This document shows positions 1 through 6,595 of a DNA stretch of 7,743 bases, piece after piece; within the stretch, counting starts at the first letter, position 1, and every line of letters starts with the position of its first letter. The DNA comes from Gemmatimonadota bacterium (GTDB lineage Bacteria; Gemmatimonadota; Gemmatimonadetes; Longimicrobiales; Gaopeijiaceae). Where the stretch lies: positions 1 to 7,743 of the forward strand of contig PCCM01000103.1 in assembly GCA_002731735.1 (NCBI GenBank), in the 5' to 3' direction. The notes under the pieces are model-generated. The model did not search any database. It was given only the letters and a program-made list of their open reading frames with translations, and was not told the DNA's origin. The position numbers were made by a program, and so were the translations under genes.

Positions 1-36
1 TGTCCTTTAGGGGTGTCAACCCGTAAACCCTTGCAG
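1..36 (-). promoter_or_regulatory. Possible -35 element of a promoter downstream of tpiA
   Basis: The 36 bases after the tpiA stop are non-coding. On the minus strand they contain an exact TTGACA (positions 14-19), the consensus -35 hexamer for the housekeeping sigma factor. A -10 box at the usual spacing of about 17 bases would fall outside the window, so only half of the promoter could be seen. If real, it would drive the gene that follows tpiA, whose identity is unknown. There is no run of T that would suggest a terminator here. The hexamer could be coincidence. Confidence 0.25.
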
Positions 37-801
37 TCAGCCGGATTCCGCGATTCTTGCGAAGCTCTCGGGGTCGAGGCTCGCTGCACCCACGAGGACA
101 CCATCGACGTCGGCTACCGCAAGCAGGTCGGCCGCGTTACCAGGCTTCACGCTCCCCCCGTAGAGGATGGCCACCCCCTGCGCAAAACCGTCGCTCCGTA
201 CCTCTGTCAGCCGGCGGCGAAGAATGCCGTGGGCCTCGGCAACATCGTCCGTGGTCGCAGTTTCTCCAGTGCCGATCGCCCAAACGGGCTCGTAAGCTAC
301 CAGAATGGGTTTCTTCGCACCCTCGGGAACGCCGAGTAGGGCGGCATCCAACTGGCGCACGATCACTTCTTCCACCTGTCCACCTCGGCGCTCGTCCAGT
401 GTCTCTCCGACACACACCACGGGGGTCAGGCTTTCACGTATTGCGGCCGCCACCTTGAGTTCGACCTGCGCGTCGGTTTCACCAAACACGTGTCGCCGCT
501 CCGAGTGTCCGACAAGAGCGAAGCGAGCACCGGCCGCCAACGCCATGCTGGCCGAGTGTTCTCCAGTAAGAGCACCCTTGGACTCCCAGTGGATATTCTG
601 GATTCCGAGGCCGATCTCTGGACGTCCCCCCCTCGACTCGGCTGCAGCGGGAAGTGAGATCGCAGGAGGAAAGATCAAGATCGTCGGCTCCGCACCCTCA
701 AACCGGGGAGAGAACTCGCTGAAGAACCTACTGAAAAACCGGCGGGTGGCACTGGGTCCATGATGCATCTTCCAGTTGCCCGCGATCACCTTTGGTCTCA
801 C
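37..801 (-). CDS. tpiA: Triose-phosphate isomerase
   Basis: This cytoplasmic TIM-barrel enzyme interconverts dihydroxyacetone phosphate and glyceraldehyde 3-phosphate in glycolysis and gluconeogenesis. The 254-residue protein has the family's usual length. Visible motifs are AGNWKM with the substrate-binding lysine at about residue 11, GHSERR with the electrophilic histidine at about 99, YEPVWAIGTG with the catalytic base glutamate at about 171 followed by the mobile loop, and the phosphate-binding YGGSVKPGNA near 214-223. The lysine motif reads NWKMH where many homologues have NWKMN or NWKLN; I regard this as a lineage variant. The start is the GTG at 801, because AGGAGG lies 7 bases upstream of it. 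The longer in-frame GTG at 819 would bury that site inside the gene. It follows pgk after 32 bases and completes a gap-pgk-tpiA glycolytic cluster. Confidence 0.96.
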   Translation of the reverse strand: MRPKVIAGNWKMHHGPSATRRFFSRFFSEFSPRFEGAEPTILIFPPAISLPAAAESRGGRPEIGLGIQNIHWESKGALTGEHSASMALAAGARFALVGHSERRHVFGETDAQVELKVAAAIRESLTPVVCVGETLDERRGGQVEEVIVRQLDAALLGVPEGAKKPILVAYEPVWAIGTGETATTDDVAEAHGILRRRLTEVRSDGFAQGVAILYGGSVKPGNAADLLAVADVDGVLVGAASLDPESFARIAESG

Positions 802-808
802 GTCATGC

Positions 809-814
809 CCTCCT
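809..814 (-). promoter_or_regulatory. Ribosome-binding site of tpiA
   Basis: A perfect AGGAGG on the minus strand ends 7 bases before the GTG at 801-799. It decides between this start and the upstream in-frame GTG at 819. It lies in the 32-base gap between pgk and tpiA. Confidence 0.85.
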
Positions 815-833
815 GACACCTTTTAACAGCACT

Positions 834-2042
834 CTAACGGTCTGACAACGCCGCGACACCAGGCATTTCATTGCCCGAGAGGAACTCGAGAGAAGCGCTA
901 CCACCTGTCGAGACGTGGGTGATTCGATCCACGACACCTGCCGCCACCGCGGCGGCGGCCGAGTCGCCCCCCCCGACGATCACCGTGGCACCTCGATCGG
1001 CTGTCGAGGCTGCGGCGCGTGCGACCTCGAAAGTGCCCGACCGGAACGGCGCCAACTCGAAGACGCCCATCGGCCCACTCCATATTACGGTGCGGGCACC
1101 ACCCACCACGTCGATGAACAATTCGGCCGTACGTGGGCCGATGTCGCCGATGTGTTGGGCCTCCCCCACTTCGTCGCACGCGGACACACACGTGGAAACG
1201 TCAGAGGTGATGGAGGGCGCGGTGAGTACGTCCACCGGTAACAGAAGCTTGTCTCCGGCCAAGTCCATCAGTCTGCGCGCCGTATCGATCCGGTCTTCTT
1301 CCACGAGAGAATCGCCAACGGCCCAACCGTGCGCCTTGAAAAAAGTATTGGCCATAGCCCCGCCGATGAGCAGCCGATCCACGGCGGGAAGTAGCGCCTC
1401 GATCACGTCTATCTTGTTCGAAATCTTCGCCCCGCCGATGATCGTAACGAAGGGATGCTCCGGGTCGGCCATCGCATCAGAAAGGAAGCGGAGCTCCCGT
1501 TCCAACAGAAACCCGGCTACCGCACCTCCCCCGCCTCTCCGTACGGCGTGGGCGACACCCTGCGTAGATGCATGGGCGCGGTGCGCGGTTCCAAAGGCAT
1601 CGTTAACGAAGAGTTTCGTCCCAAAACTGATCTCCTCCGCCCACTCCGCATCATTTCGAGCATCCTCGGGGCAGAAGCGTGTGTTTTCCAGGAGCAGAAC
1701 CTCTCCGCTCTTCATACGTTGCACCGCTTCCTGTGCTTGAGGACCGGTCGTCATGGGGCAAAAACCAACCGGATATCCAAGAAATTCCTCGAGCTTTCCG
1801 GCAACCGGACGGAGGGAGAGGGCGGGGTCCGGCCGACCCCCGGGCCGACCCAGATGAGACAGCAGAACCGCCTTCGCCCCCGCCTCGACGAGGTACTGGA
1901 TCGTGGGTAAGGTACGAACGAGACGTGTATCGTCCACGACCTCGCCGTCTCTATTGAGCGGCAGGTTGTAGTCTACGCGAACGACTACGACTTGGTCGGC
2001 GAGGGTCTCCGGGGGACAGTCCTCGAGCGTCTTCTTGGCCAT
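834..2042 (-). CDS. pgk: Phosphoglycerate kinase
   Basis: This cytoplasmic two-domain kinase transfers the acyl phosphate of 1,3-bisphosphoglycerate to ADP, giving 3-phosphoglycerate and ATP, the step directly after GAPDH. The 402 residues match the family. The N-terminal domain shows VRVDYNLP (about 21-28), SHLGRP (62-67) and NDAFGTAHRAHAS. The C-terminal nucleotide-binding domain shows GGAKISNKI (203-211, often GGAKVSDKI elsewhere), GGAMANTF, WSGPMGVFE (321-329), VGGGDSA (356-362) and HVSTGGSASLEFLSG (376-390). The frame is open upstream into gap, but the ATG at 2042 gives the canonical beginning (MAKKTLEDCP, then the RVDYNLP strand). The extra 22 residues of the longer reading have no homologous look. 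The start lies 8 bases after the gap stop with no clear Shine-Dalgarno sequence, which suggests translation coupled to gap. Confidence 0.96.
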   Translation of the reverse strand: MAKKTLEDCPPETLADQVVVVRVDYNLPLNRDGEVVDDTRLVRTLPTIQYLVEAGAKAVLLSHLGRPGGRPDPALSLRPVAGKLEEFLGYPVGFCPMTTGPQAQEAVQRMKSGEVLLLENTRFCPEDARNDAEWAEEISFGTKLFVNDAFGTAHRAHASTQGVAHAVRRGGGGAVAGFLLERELRFLSDAMADPEHPFVTIIGGAKISNKIDVIEALLPAVDRLLIGGAMANTFFKAHGWAVGDSLVEEDRIDTARRLMDLAGDKLLLPVDVLTAPSITSDVSTCVSACDEVGEAQHIGDIGPRTAELFIDVVGGARTVIWSGPMGVFELAPFRSGTFEVARAAASTADRGATVIVGGGDSAAAAVAAGVVDRITHVSTGGSASLEFLSGNEMPGVAALSDR

Positions 2043-2050
2043 CCGAGAGA

Positions 2051-3061
2051 CTAAAGCCGCTCGCCGACGTAGAGTGCCAGGTCCACCACACGCTGCGAGT
2101 AGCCCCATTCGTTGTCGTACCAGGAGAGCACCTTCACCAACCCCCCATCGATGACTTTCGTGCTTGGACCGTCCACGATAGAGCTGTGAGGGTTCCCGGT
2201 GAAGTCGACGGACACCAGCGGCTCGTCACAGAGGTCGAGGATTCCATTGAGCGGCCCGGAGGCCGCCCGCCGGAACGCTTCGTTCACAGCCTCTTCCGTC
2301 GTATCCGTCTCGAGCTCGGCAACAAGGTCCACCACCGACACGTCCGGCGTCGGAACGCGCAGAGCCATCCCGTCCAGTTTGCCTTCGACCTCGGGGATCA
2401 CGAGGGCAGTGGCCTTTGCGGCACCCGTCGTCGTCGGAATCATTGACAGTGCCGCGGCGCGGGCACGCCGCTTGTCCGAGTGAGGCACATCGAGGAGGGC
2501 CTGGTCGTTCGTATAGGCGTGCACTGTGTTCATCAATCCTCGCCGAAACCCAAACTCCTCCATCAGGACCTTAACCACCGGCGCCAGACAATTCGTCGTG
2601 CAACTCGCGTTTGAAATGACGTGATGCTCCGCTGGATCGTACTTTTCCTGGTTGACACCCAGAACGATGGTGATGTCCTCGTTCTTGCCCGGAGCACTGA
2701 TGATGACCTTCCTCGCTCCGGCGTCGAGATGCTTGGCCGCCTGGTCTCTGGCCCGGAAGAAGCCGGTCGACTCCACGACGACATCGACACCCAGATCGCC
2801 CCAGGGCAAGTTGGCCGGATCACGCTCGGAAAAACCCTTGATAGAACGGCCCTCGACGTCCAAGCCAGCCGCAGTCACGTTCACTTCCCCGGGAAAAGCC
2901 CCATGCACCGAGTCGTACTTCAACAGGTGACCGAGCATATCATTGTCTGTGAGGTCGTTCAGAGCGACGATCTCGATCTCCGAATCGCCCGATTTATGCA
3001 CGGCTCGAAGCACGTTACGGCCGATGCGGCCGAATCCATTAATGGCAACGCGGATTGGCAT
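2051..3061 (-). CDS. gap: Glyceraldehyde-3-phosphate dehydrogenase, NAD-type
   Basis: This cytoplasmic enzyme oxidises and phosphorylates glyceraldehyde 3-phosphate to 1,3-bisphosphoglycerate with reduction of NAD+. The 336 residues are the standard length. The Rossmann domain begins at once with NGFGRIGRN (about 8-16). The ND pair at about 35-36 contains the aspartate that binds the adenosine ribose in NAD-specific enzymes. The catalytic motif SNASCTTNCLAP places the active-site cysteine at about 154, and the partner histidine is in NTVHAYTND at about 181. TTTGAAKA, RVPTPDVSVVDL and SWYDNEWGYS are also present. The ATG at 3061 is chosen because AGGAGG lies 7 bases upstream. An in-frame GTG at 3067 is too close to that site. 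It follows comF after 35 bases and is the first gene of the gap-pgk-tpiA block. I saw no convincing promoter in the short gap, so the block may be read from upstream or from a promoter inside comF. Confidence 0.97.
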   Translation of the reverse strand: MPIRVAINGFGRIGRNVLRAVHKSGDSEIEIVALNDLTDNDMLGHLLKYDSVHGAFPGEVNVTAAGLDVEGRSIKGFSERDPANLPWGDLGVDVVVESTGFFRARDQAAKHLDAGARKVIISAPGKNEDITIVLGVNQEKYDPAEHHVISNASCTTNCLAPVVKVLMEEFGFRRGLMNTVHAYTNDQALLDVPHSDKRRARAAALSMIPTTTGAAKATALVIPEVEGKLDGMALRVPTPDVSVVDLVAELETDTTEEAVNEAFRRAASGPLNGILDLCDEPLVSVDFTGNPHSSIVDGPSTKVIDGGLVKVLSWYDNEWGYSQRVVDLALYVGERL

Positions 3062-3068
3062 CCACACG

Positions 3069-3074
3069 CCTCCT
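3069..3074 (-). promoter_or_regulatory. Ribosome-binding site of gap
   Basis: AGGAGG on the minus strand lies 7 bases before the ATG at 3061-3059. It selects that ATG over the in-frame GTG at 3067, which would be only one base from it. The strong site is consistent with high expression of a glycolytic enzyme. Confidence 0.88.
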
Positions 3075-3096
3075 CTTGGTATTTCGCTTGATGGGA

Positions 3097-3844
3097 TTAC
3101 TTCACATAGGGTAAGGCACGGGCAAAAGTACTGAGGAAGACCGGCTGCGCCCCCGCCTCGAGAAGTGGTCGAGCCGCCTCAATCGCGGTGGATCCGGTTG
3201 TCAGCACATCGTCGACCAATAGGGCTCGGGCACCCGTCAGTGTGGCTCGCGCATTGGCCCGAACCGAAAACGCTCGCTTGACGTTAGCCCGACGCTCCGC
3301 CGGGTGCAACCCGACCTGGGTCGACCCGTGGCGCCGCCGTTCCAGGGCGTCGATCAGAGGCATATCGACCCGGTCCGCGATAGTTTCCGCGAGCAAGCGC
3401 GCCTGGTTGTACCCGCGCGTGCGGACTCGACGGCGCGTGGTCGTCGGTATCGGCGTAATCAGGTACCGCTCGGACTCCAACTCTCGCACGATGGCGGACT
3501 GGGCCATGCGCTCACCCATAAACGGCGCCAGACCGCTCCAGCCACCATATTTCAAGCCATGAACAAGCGCGTCCGCCGGAGGCCGCAAAACGACTGCGAA
3601 ACTCGCGGCCGAAAGCTCGGGGCCCCATTCCGCACATTCGAAGCAAGTGTCGGCGGCAAAAGCACCTGATCCGACCGGAAATCCGCATCGGTCACAACTC
3701 AGCCACGGTGGAGCGCGCAGGCGAATTCGGCAACGACCACAGACCAGCTCAGCCAAACGCTCCAGCGGAAGGTGGTCTCGGCAGCCGACACAAACCGCCG
3801 GCAGGAAAATCCAGGAGCTTGGCCGCCAGCGCCCGCCCGTTCAC
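3097..3844 (-). CDS. comF: ComF-family phosphoribosyltransferase with an apparent frameshift near its 5' end
   Basis: ComF-family proteins combine an N-terminal cysteine-rich zinc module with a type I phosphoribosyltransferase fold. In naturally transformable bacteria they help DNA uptake, but many homologues have no proven role. The long frame encodes CGRC, CDRC and CFEC pairs, then a phosphoribosyltransferase domain with RGYNQA and the PRPP-binding loop LLVDDVLTTGST near the C-terminus. The first usable common start codon in this frame is a TTG at 3756, but it cuts off another CxxC (CVGC, 3781-3792) that belongs to the zinc module. The frame is open back to the aroE stop without ATG, GTG or TTG. 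In the neighbouring frame a GTG at 3844 overlaps the aroE TGA by four bases. It encodes a leader of ComF appearance ending KLLDF at about 3806, and LPAVC continues in the main frame from 3804. The natural gene therefore probably starts at 3844 with a one-base slip near 3805. A simple start at TTG 3756 or CTG 3804 is the alternative. Confidence 0.8.
3802..3811 (-). other. Apparent frameshift site in comF
   Basis: On the minus strand these bases read GATTTTCCTG. The leader frame gives D-F ending at 3806, and the main frame resumes with L at 3804-3802, so one base (3805) is surplus or two are missing. Without a shift the leader frame from GTG 3844 stops at a TGA at 3749-3751 after 31 residues. 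This could be a sequencing or assembly error, a true mutation or a programmed +1 shift. The sequence alone does not decide. Confidence 0.6.
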
Positions 3845-4692
3845 GCACCCGCTTGAGAAGACCGAGCGGCTTCTAGGGCCTGCCTCATCGCATCGATGGG
3901 AGCCTCTTCACCCCACCAACGTTCGAAGGCCGCGGCGCCCTGGTGCACCAGCATCTCCCCGCCATCTACAGCCGGAATCCCAAGACGCTTGGACGCAGCC
4001 ACAAACGCCGTCGCACTCGGGCCATACACCAGGTCCATCACGGCATCCGCCCGCGAAAGGCGCTCAAGATCGAATGGGAGTTCGTCGTCACTGTGGAGCC
4101 CCAGACGGGTCGTGTTCACAACCAAGTCGAACTCGCCGTCATCGACATCGGAATGGCTTTCCGCAACGCGAACACGATCCCCACCGATCCTGCGCGCCAC
4201 TGCTCGGGCCCGCTCAACCGTACGATTAAGAATCAACACATCCTGGACCCCATCATCAATCAGGCTGACGAGCGCCGCGCGCGCGGCGCCTCCCGCACCG
4301 AGCAACAGCACCCGGTACCCGGTCGCGGCGCCACCCAGAAAGTGGCGCTGAGCTCGCCTGAAGCCCTCGACGTCGGTGTTGTCCCCACAGAGTTTTCCTG
4401 ATTCACCCCAAAACGTGTTGCATGCCCCCGTCCTACGGACGGCCTCGAGCGGTTTGTCGAGGACCGACGCGGCCTTTTCTTTATGAGGAAGCGTGACGTT
4501 GCCCGCCCCCCCGCTCCGGCCGAGCCCCGACATGAATCCGACCATCTGTTCGGCATCACAGCGGAGCGCCACGTACACTCCATCGACCTGAGCCTCCTGG
4601 AACGCCGCATTCTGAATCACGGGCGAAAGCGAGTGCTCGACGGGATTTCCTAGGATTGTGAACACCCGGGTTCGGGCCGTCAGCGCGCTCAC
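3841..4692 (-). CDS. aroE: Shikimate dehydrogenase
   Basis: It reduces 3-dehydroshikimate to shikimate, normally with NADPH, in the shikimate route to aromatic amino acids and folate. The 283-residue protein has both domains. The substrate domain shows GNPVEHSLSP (about 15-24), GNVTLPHKE with the catalytic lysine at 71, and NTDVEGF with the paired aspartate at 107. The cofactor domain shows GAGGAARA (132-139) and NRT (156-158), an NADP-type loop. It also shows VNTTRLGL, where a P or S is more usual than R, then DLVYGPSAT and GGEMLVHQGAAAFERWWG at the end. The GTG start overlaps the TGA of the upstream phosphatase gene by four bases, and GAGG stands 7 bases before it (4700-4703). An aroE next to a tsaC-type gene is also seen in E. 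coli, which supports the neighbourhood. Confidence 0.96.
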   Translation of the reverse strand: MSALTARTRVFTILGNPVEHSLSPVIQNAAFQEAQVDGVYVALRCDAEQMVGFMSGLGRSGGAGNVTLPHKEKAASVLDKPLEAVRRTGACNTFWGESGKLCGDNTDVEGFRRAQRHFLGGAATGYRVLLLGAGGAARAALVSLIDDGVQDVLILNRTVERARAVARRIGGDRVRVAESHSDVDDGEFDLVVNTTRLGLHSDDELPFDLERLSRADAVMDLVYGPSATAFVAASKRLGIPAVDGGEMLVHQGAAAFERWWGEEAPIDAMRQALEAARSSQAGA

Positions 4693-5195
4693 TGAGCGGC
4701 CTCTTTTCTAGGAGCGAGGAAATCGGCTTCAACACGTCCAAGGGCAGCTTCCACCAAACCCTCGAGCGCACGAAAGCACTCCAGATAGTCCTCAGCGTCT
4801 CCACCGAACGGGTCGGGCACCCCAGGCCCGCGTGTATCCTCCCCTCCGTCTGAGAACGCGGTCAGCATCCACACTTTTCCATGACCCCCGAGTGCCTCGG
4901 CGGCATCCGCGTGACGCGGTCCCATGGTCAGTATGAGGCTCGCCCAGGCCACCGACTCCGGGTCGAGCGGCGTGGTCATGTGTTCCGCCAGGCTGAGCTC
5001 GCCCCACTCTGCCACAACGCGGGCCCCCTCGCTGGCCTCACCTCCGCGGTATGCCGAGACGCCCGCAGACCGGATCTCCACGCCGTCCCAACCCCGACGC
5101 TCCACCGAACGTCGCGCGATCGCCTGAGCCATCGGACTTCGGCAAGTGTTGCCCGTGCAGACGAGCAGGAGTCTGAAGTTGGCCTGATCACTCAT
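4689..5195 (-). CDS. Low-molecular-weight protein phosphatase, possibly arginine-specific (YwlE-like)
   Basis: The protein has the low-molecular-weight phosphotyrosine phosphatase fold and 168 residues. The P-loop CTGNTCRS (residues 13-20) holds the nucleophilic cysteine at 13 and the phosphate-binding arginine at 19. The general-acid aspartate is in DPFGG at about 128. These enzymes work through a cysteinyl-phosphate intermediate in the cytoplasm. The residue two before the loop arginine is threonine (17). In Bacillus YwlE the matching threonine gives specificity for phosphoarginine, while tyrosine-specific members carry a bulky aliphatic residue there. An arginine-phosphatase activity is therefore plausible but inferred. 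As with ywlC and ywlE in Bacillus, the gene lies beside a tsaC/Sua5-type gene. The ATG overlaps the tsaC stop by four bases (ATGA). Arsenate reductase of the related ArsC class is a less likely alternative, because the resolving-cysteine segment is not evident. Confidence 0.9.
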   Translation of the reverse strand: MSDQANFRLLLVCTGNTCRSPMAQAIARRSVERRGWDGVEIRSAGVSAYRGGEASEGARVVAEWGELSLAEHMTTPLDPESVAWASLILTMGPRHADAAEALGGHGKVWMLTAFSDGGEDTRGPGVPDPFGGDAEDYLECFRALEGLVEAALGRVEADFLAPRKEAAQ

Positions 5196-5863
5196 GGATT
5201 ATCCATGCCATCGGCTCTTATTCCAGGAAGTACACAGCGAACCTGCCCCAACGGTACCGCGCCTTGGCGTAAGACCACAGGGACCGGCCCCGAGCAGTCG
5301 ATGATCGTCGAAGGCCGAGACGGGTCTAGATCTCCCCCGTCGAGAACCCACAACTCCTCCCCCGCTCCGGCCGCGACGGCCGCGCCGAGGGCACTCTGAG
5401 CATCCAAGGCCGGGGGCTCCCCGGACCGATTGGCGCTCGTTGATAAAATGGGGCCACCGAGCCTGCGCACCAACTCCCTTACCAACAGGTGGGGGCTCAC
5501 GCGGATCGCGACGTTGCCGGCCGGTCCTCGGACTCCGTCTGGATACCGGGCTCCAGGGTCCGACAACACCAATGTGACCGAACCTGGCCAAAAGACCTCG
5601 GCAAGCTCGATCGCCTCGGGCGTCCAGGTCAGATCACTCACGGCTTCCCTGTCCGGAACCAGGAGCAGCATGGGCTTGGCCCGGTCCCGCCTCTTGAGTG
5701 CCACAAGTCCCTTGATGACCGAACGGGTCAGAACGCCACCGAATCCGTACACAGTTTCCGTCGGATACGCGAGCAATCCCCCGGCGCTGACGTGTTCCAG
5801 CACGGAATCCAGGGTATGTGCCGCTCGCGTGGTGTCTCGGACATCGATGACTCTGGGAGTCAC
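5192..5863 (-). CDS. tsaC: Threonylcarbamoyl-AMP synthase (TsaC/YrdC/Sua5 family)
   Basis: It makes threonylcarbamoyl-AMP from threonine, bicarbonate and ATP, the first step of the universal t6A modification of ANN-decoding tRNAs. The 223 residues form one YrdC domain. They show YPTETVYGFG (33-42), KRRDRAKP (57-64), WPGSVTLVL (92-100), VAIRVSPH (118-125), the nucleotide-site STSANRSGE (141-149) and STIIDC followed by VLRQGAV near 185-203. There is no room for the extra C-terminal domain of long Sua5 proteins, so this is the short TsaC-like form. The GTG start lies 3 bases after the ispD stop, and a GAAGG just before it is closer than ideal. The 32 residues ahead of YPTET match the usual lead of family members. 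TsaB, TsaD and TsaE partners are not in the window. Confidence 0.93.
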   Translation of the reverse strand: MTPRVIDVRDTTRAAHTLDSVLEHVSAGGLLAYPTETVYGFGGVLTRSVIKGLVALKRRDRAKPMLLLVPDREAVSDLTWTPEAIELAEVFWPGSVTLVLSDPGARYPDGVRGPAGNVAIRVSPHLLVRELVRRLGGPILSTSANRSGEPPALDAQSALGAAVAAGAGEELWVLDGGDLDPSRPSTIIDCSGPVPVVLRQGAVPLGQVRCVLPGIRADGMDNP

Positions 5864-5866
5864 CCT

Positions 5867-6595
5867 TCAACGACCGTCACCGCGAGACAACATCAACTCG
5901 GCCAGGTCCAGATCCTCTGGCCGCGTGATCTTCAGATTCTTCCCCGACGACTCCACCATCACGACCTGGCCCCCTACCCTCTCCACGAGAGACGCGTCAT
6001 CGGTCGCCGGAACATCCTCTTCGAAGGCCCGGTGATAGGCGTCCATGATCAGCTCCAGCGGAAATGCCTGGGGCGTCTGGGCGTGCCAGAGACGCGACCG
6101 ATCTGGTGTGGCCAGCACGCGTAAGTCACCGTCTACCTCCTTTATCGTGTCGACTGCCGGAACTCCCGCGACCCCACCCACGCCACGTCCCGCCAAGCCG
6201 ATACACCGGTCGACGACGTCTCCAGAGACGAGCGGGCGGACACCGTCGTGGATGACGGCCACATCGAGGGTCCCGGACAACGCCTGAAGGCCCGCCCATA
6301 CGGAGTCTCGGCGAGTTTCGCCACCCACAGCCACCCGGATTCTCTGGTCGGCTTCGATCAACCAGGCGGGGGGGGATTCGGCATCGGGAGTCGGAAGGGA
6401 AACGACCACTTCCCGAACCCCAGAGTGTTTGAGAAAGGGCCGCAACGCTCGCATCAAGATCGGTTCACCCGAAAGCTCGAGAAACGATTTGGCCAGTCCA
6501 CCCATACGCCGCCCGGACCCCGCGGCCGGTACCACCACGCCGACGGTGAACTCCTCCTCCCCCGAATTCGATGGATCGCCGGGCGGCCGGCTCAC
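5867..6595 (-). CDS. ispD: 2-C-methyl-D-erythritol 4-phosphate cytidylyltransferase
   Basis: It joins CTP and methylerythritol 4-phosphate to give CDP-methylerythritol in the MEP route to isoprenoids, which implies this organism uses that pathway. The 242 residues match the family. The CTP-binding loop PAAGSGRRMGG (23-33) is followed by lysine 36. Next come GGETRRDSVWAG (91-102), HDGVRP (116-121, HDAARP in E. coli), VDTIKEV (148-154), SRLWHAQTPQAF (167-178), TDDASLVE (198-205) and NLKITRPEDL (220-229) with its conserved lysine. About 16 residues precede the first beta strand. The GTG start overlaps the dnaB TGA by four bases, and GAGG stands 4 bases ahead. An internal GTG GTG pair at residues 20-21 would remove the first strand and is unlikely as the start. 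A C8 tract lies in the coding strand at 6368-6375. No ispF is visible next to it. Confidence 0.95.
   Translation of the reverse strand: MSRPPGDPSNSGEEEFTVGVVVPAAGSGRRMGGLAKSFLELSGEPILMRALRPFLKHSGVREVVVSLPTPDAESPPAWLIEADQRIRVAVGGETRRDSVWAGLQALSGTLDVAVIHDGVRPLVSGDVVDRCIGLAGRGVGGVAGVPAVDTIKEVDGDLRVLATPDRSRLWHAQTPQAFPLELIMDAYHRAFEEDVPATDDASLVERVGGQVVMVESSGKNLKITRPEDLDLAELMLSRGDGR

Noticed and set aside
802..819. Upstream GTG start for tpiA at 819, and a small GTCA/TGAC hairpin that would loop out the ribosome site
   Set aside because: The AGGAGG lies between the two GTG codons and fits only the start at 801. The 4-base-pair stem is too weak to call a regulatory structure.
871..1740. Long plus-strand open frame of 289 codons antisense to pgk
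   Set aside because: It lies wholly opposite a well-conserved pgk frame. Its translation is low-complexity (serine, alanine, proline, arginine) with no recognisable motif, as expected for an antisense shadow in GC-rich DNA.
2043..2108. 22-residue N-terminal extension of pgk
   Set aside because: It overlaps the end of gap, has no family resemblance, and the ATG at 2042 gives a canonical phosphoglycerate kinase start.
5430..6124. Two overlapping plus-strand open frames of about 200 codons opposite tsaC and ispD
   Set aside because: They are antisense to two confidently identified enzymes, have no motifs, and would require a strand switch inside a tight operon.
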